Source of the DNA: Micromonospora ureilytica
GTDB lineage: Bacteria; Actinomycetota; Actinomycetes; Mycobacteriales; Micromonosporaceae
Direction: 5' to 3'
Assembly: GCF_015751765.1 (NCBI RefSeq)
Contig: NZ_JADOTX010000001.1
Location: forward strand, 4,774,001 to 4,838,000
Length of the DNA: 64,000 nucleotides
Both the position numbers and the translations under genes were made by a program. Shown here one piece after another: positions 63,712 to 64,000 of the stretch (positions are counted from its first letter, which is position 1; every line of letters begins with the position of its first letter). The notes beneath the pieces were generated by a model. The model was not told the origin of the DNA, searched no databases, and was given only the letters and a program-made list of their open reading frames with translations.

Positions 63712-64000
63712 TCAGGCGTTCGTGGCCGACTGGGGGCGGTCGTCGCGTACGTGCACCAGCATGTCGCCGGTCTCGATCACCGCGCCGGCCCGGTCCGCCA
63801 ACGTGACCACCTTGCCCCGCCGCACCAGGGCGATCACCAACGACTCCAGCTCGCGCGGCGAGCGACCCACCTCGTCCCGCTCCGCGGAACGCATCGCCAG
63901 CGCCATGCCCTGACCGGGAGTGAGCAGATCTTCCACCACGTCGATCAACGGCGGCGCCGAGGTGGACAGGCCGAGCAGCCGGCCCGCCGTGGCCGAGGAG
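63712..64000 (-). CDS. C-terminal part of a TrkA-C domain potassium channel/transport protein (partial)
   Basis: The visible 95 residues end at the stop at 63712-63714; the gene continues past the window edge. They begin SSATAGRLLGLSTSAPPLID and read through VVEDLLTPGQGMALAMRSAE, ERDEVGRSPRELESLVIALV and RRGKVVTLADRAGAVIETGD, a TrkA-C (RCK_C) domain. The segment before it resembles the end of a TrkA-N domain. The whole protein is probably an ion-channel or Trk-type regulatory protein. A pore segment, if any, lies outside the window. Confidence 0.8.
   Translation of the reverse strand, partial: SSATAGRLLGLSTSAPPLIDVVEDLLTPGQGMALAMRSAERDEVGRSPRELESLVIALVRRGKVVTLADRAGAVIETGDMLVHVRDDRPQSATNA

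Noticed and set aside
1-64000. CRISPR array, prophage, intact insertion sequence or ribosomal RNA
   Set aside because: No regularly spaced repeats, transposase, integrase, phage structural genes or rRNA-like sequence were seen on either strand.

Overview
The window is high-GC DNA with dense coding on both strands, many GTG starts, GTGA/ATGA overlaps and actinobacterial signature families (Ruc/FmdB, GlpR/SepX, FolP2, DUF3117, PaaX, SigE-family sigma factor, KorAB). Protein content and intergenic palindromes fit a Micromonosporaceae-type actinomycete, most likely Micromonospora or a close relative. That assignment is inference from recognition, not from a search. No ribosomal operon, CRISPR array, prophage or intact insertion sequence was seen. 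The window is a chromosomal core segment, with one MITE-like element, several palindromic repeats and one tRNA gene.

Region 1-5 kb holds a gene end, a membrane-anchored DUF4352-like protein, a secreted HAF-repeat protein, a Gfo/Idh/MocA oxidoreductase, two unknown genes and tRNA-Ala(CGC). Region 5-12.7 kb is the conserved division/envelope block glpR(sepX) - rimJ - glp(moeA-like) - galU, facing 5-formyltetrahydrofolate cyclo-ligase and ruc. It matches M. tuberculosis Rv0991c-Rv0996 in order, but a full-length diguanylate cyclase gene is inserted directly ahead of galU. Region 12.7-14.5 kb has small membrane and hypothetical genes around a 170-bp inverted-repeat element.

Region 14.5-24.5 kb carries a Fur regulator, an MpaB-like oxygenase, a PHP-MarC-RecB nuclease operon, an ECF (SigE-family) sigma factor translationally coupled to a membrane-anchored propeller-like protein, a PH-domain membrane protein with a 52-residue partner, and a SPOUT methyltransferase. 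Region 24.5-35 kb has thioredoxin, an HTTM/DCC redox cluster, an Rv2578c-type radical SAM gene behind a LexA-type box, and three candidate ethylmalonyl-CoA pathway enzymes (MaoC hydratase, acyl-CoA dehydrogenase, CitE-type lyase) separated by unrelated genes.

Region 35-57 kb resembles the Rv1207-Rv1232c neighbourhood of M. tuberculosis in content: MgtE-like CBS protein - DUF1003 - Mrp, TatB - HtrA, O-methyltransferase, PepA, DUF3117, Tag, DivIVA-like protein and FolP2. PaaX with an enoyl-CoA hydratase and a DUF1800/DUF1501 pair lie among them. Region 55-64 kb contains an orphan nuoA, a Pro-rich surface protein, the korAB 2-oxoacid:ferredoxin oxidoreductase with a short overlapping leader ORF, a secreted trypsin with VCBS-like repeats, a divergent azoR/marR pair and the end of a TrkA-C channel gene.
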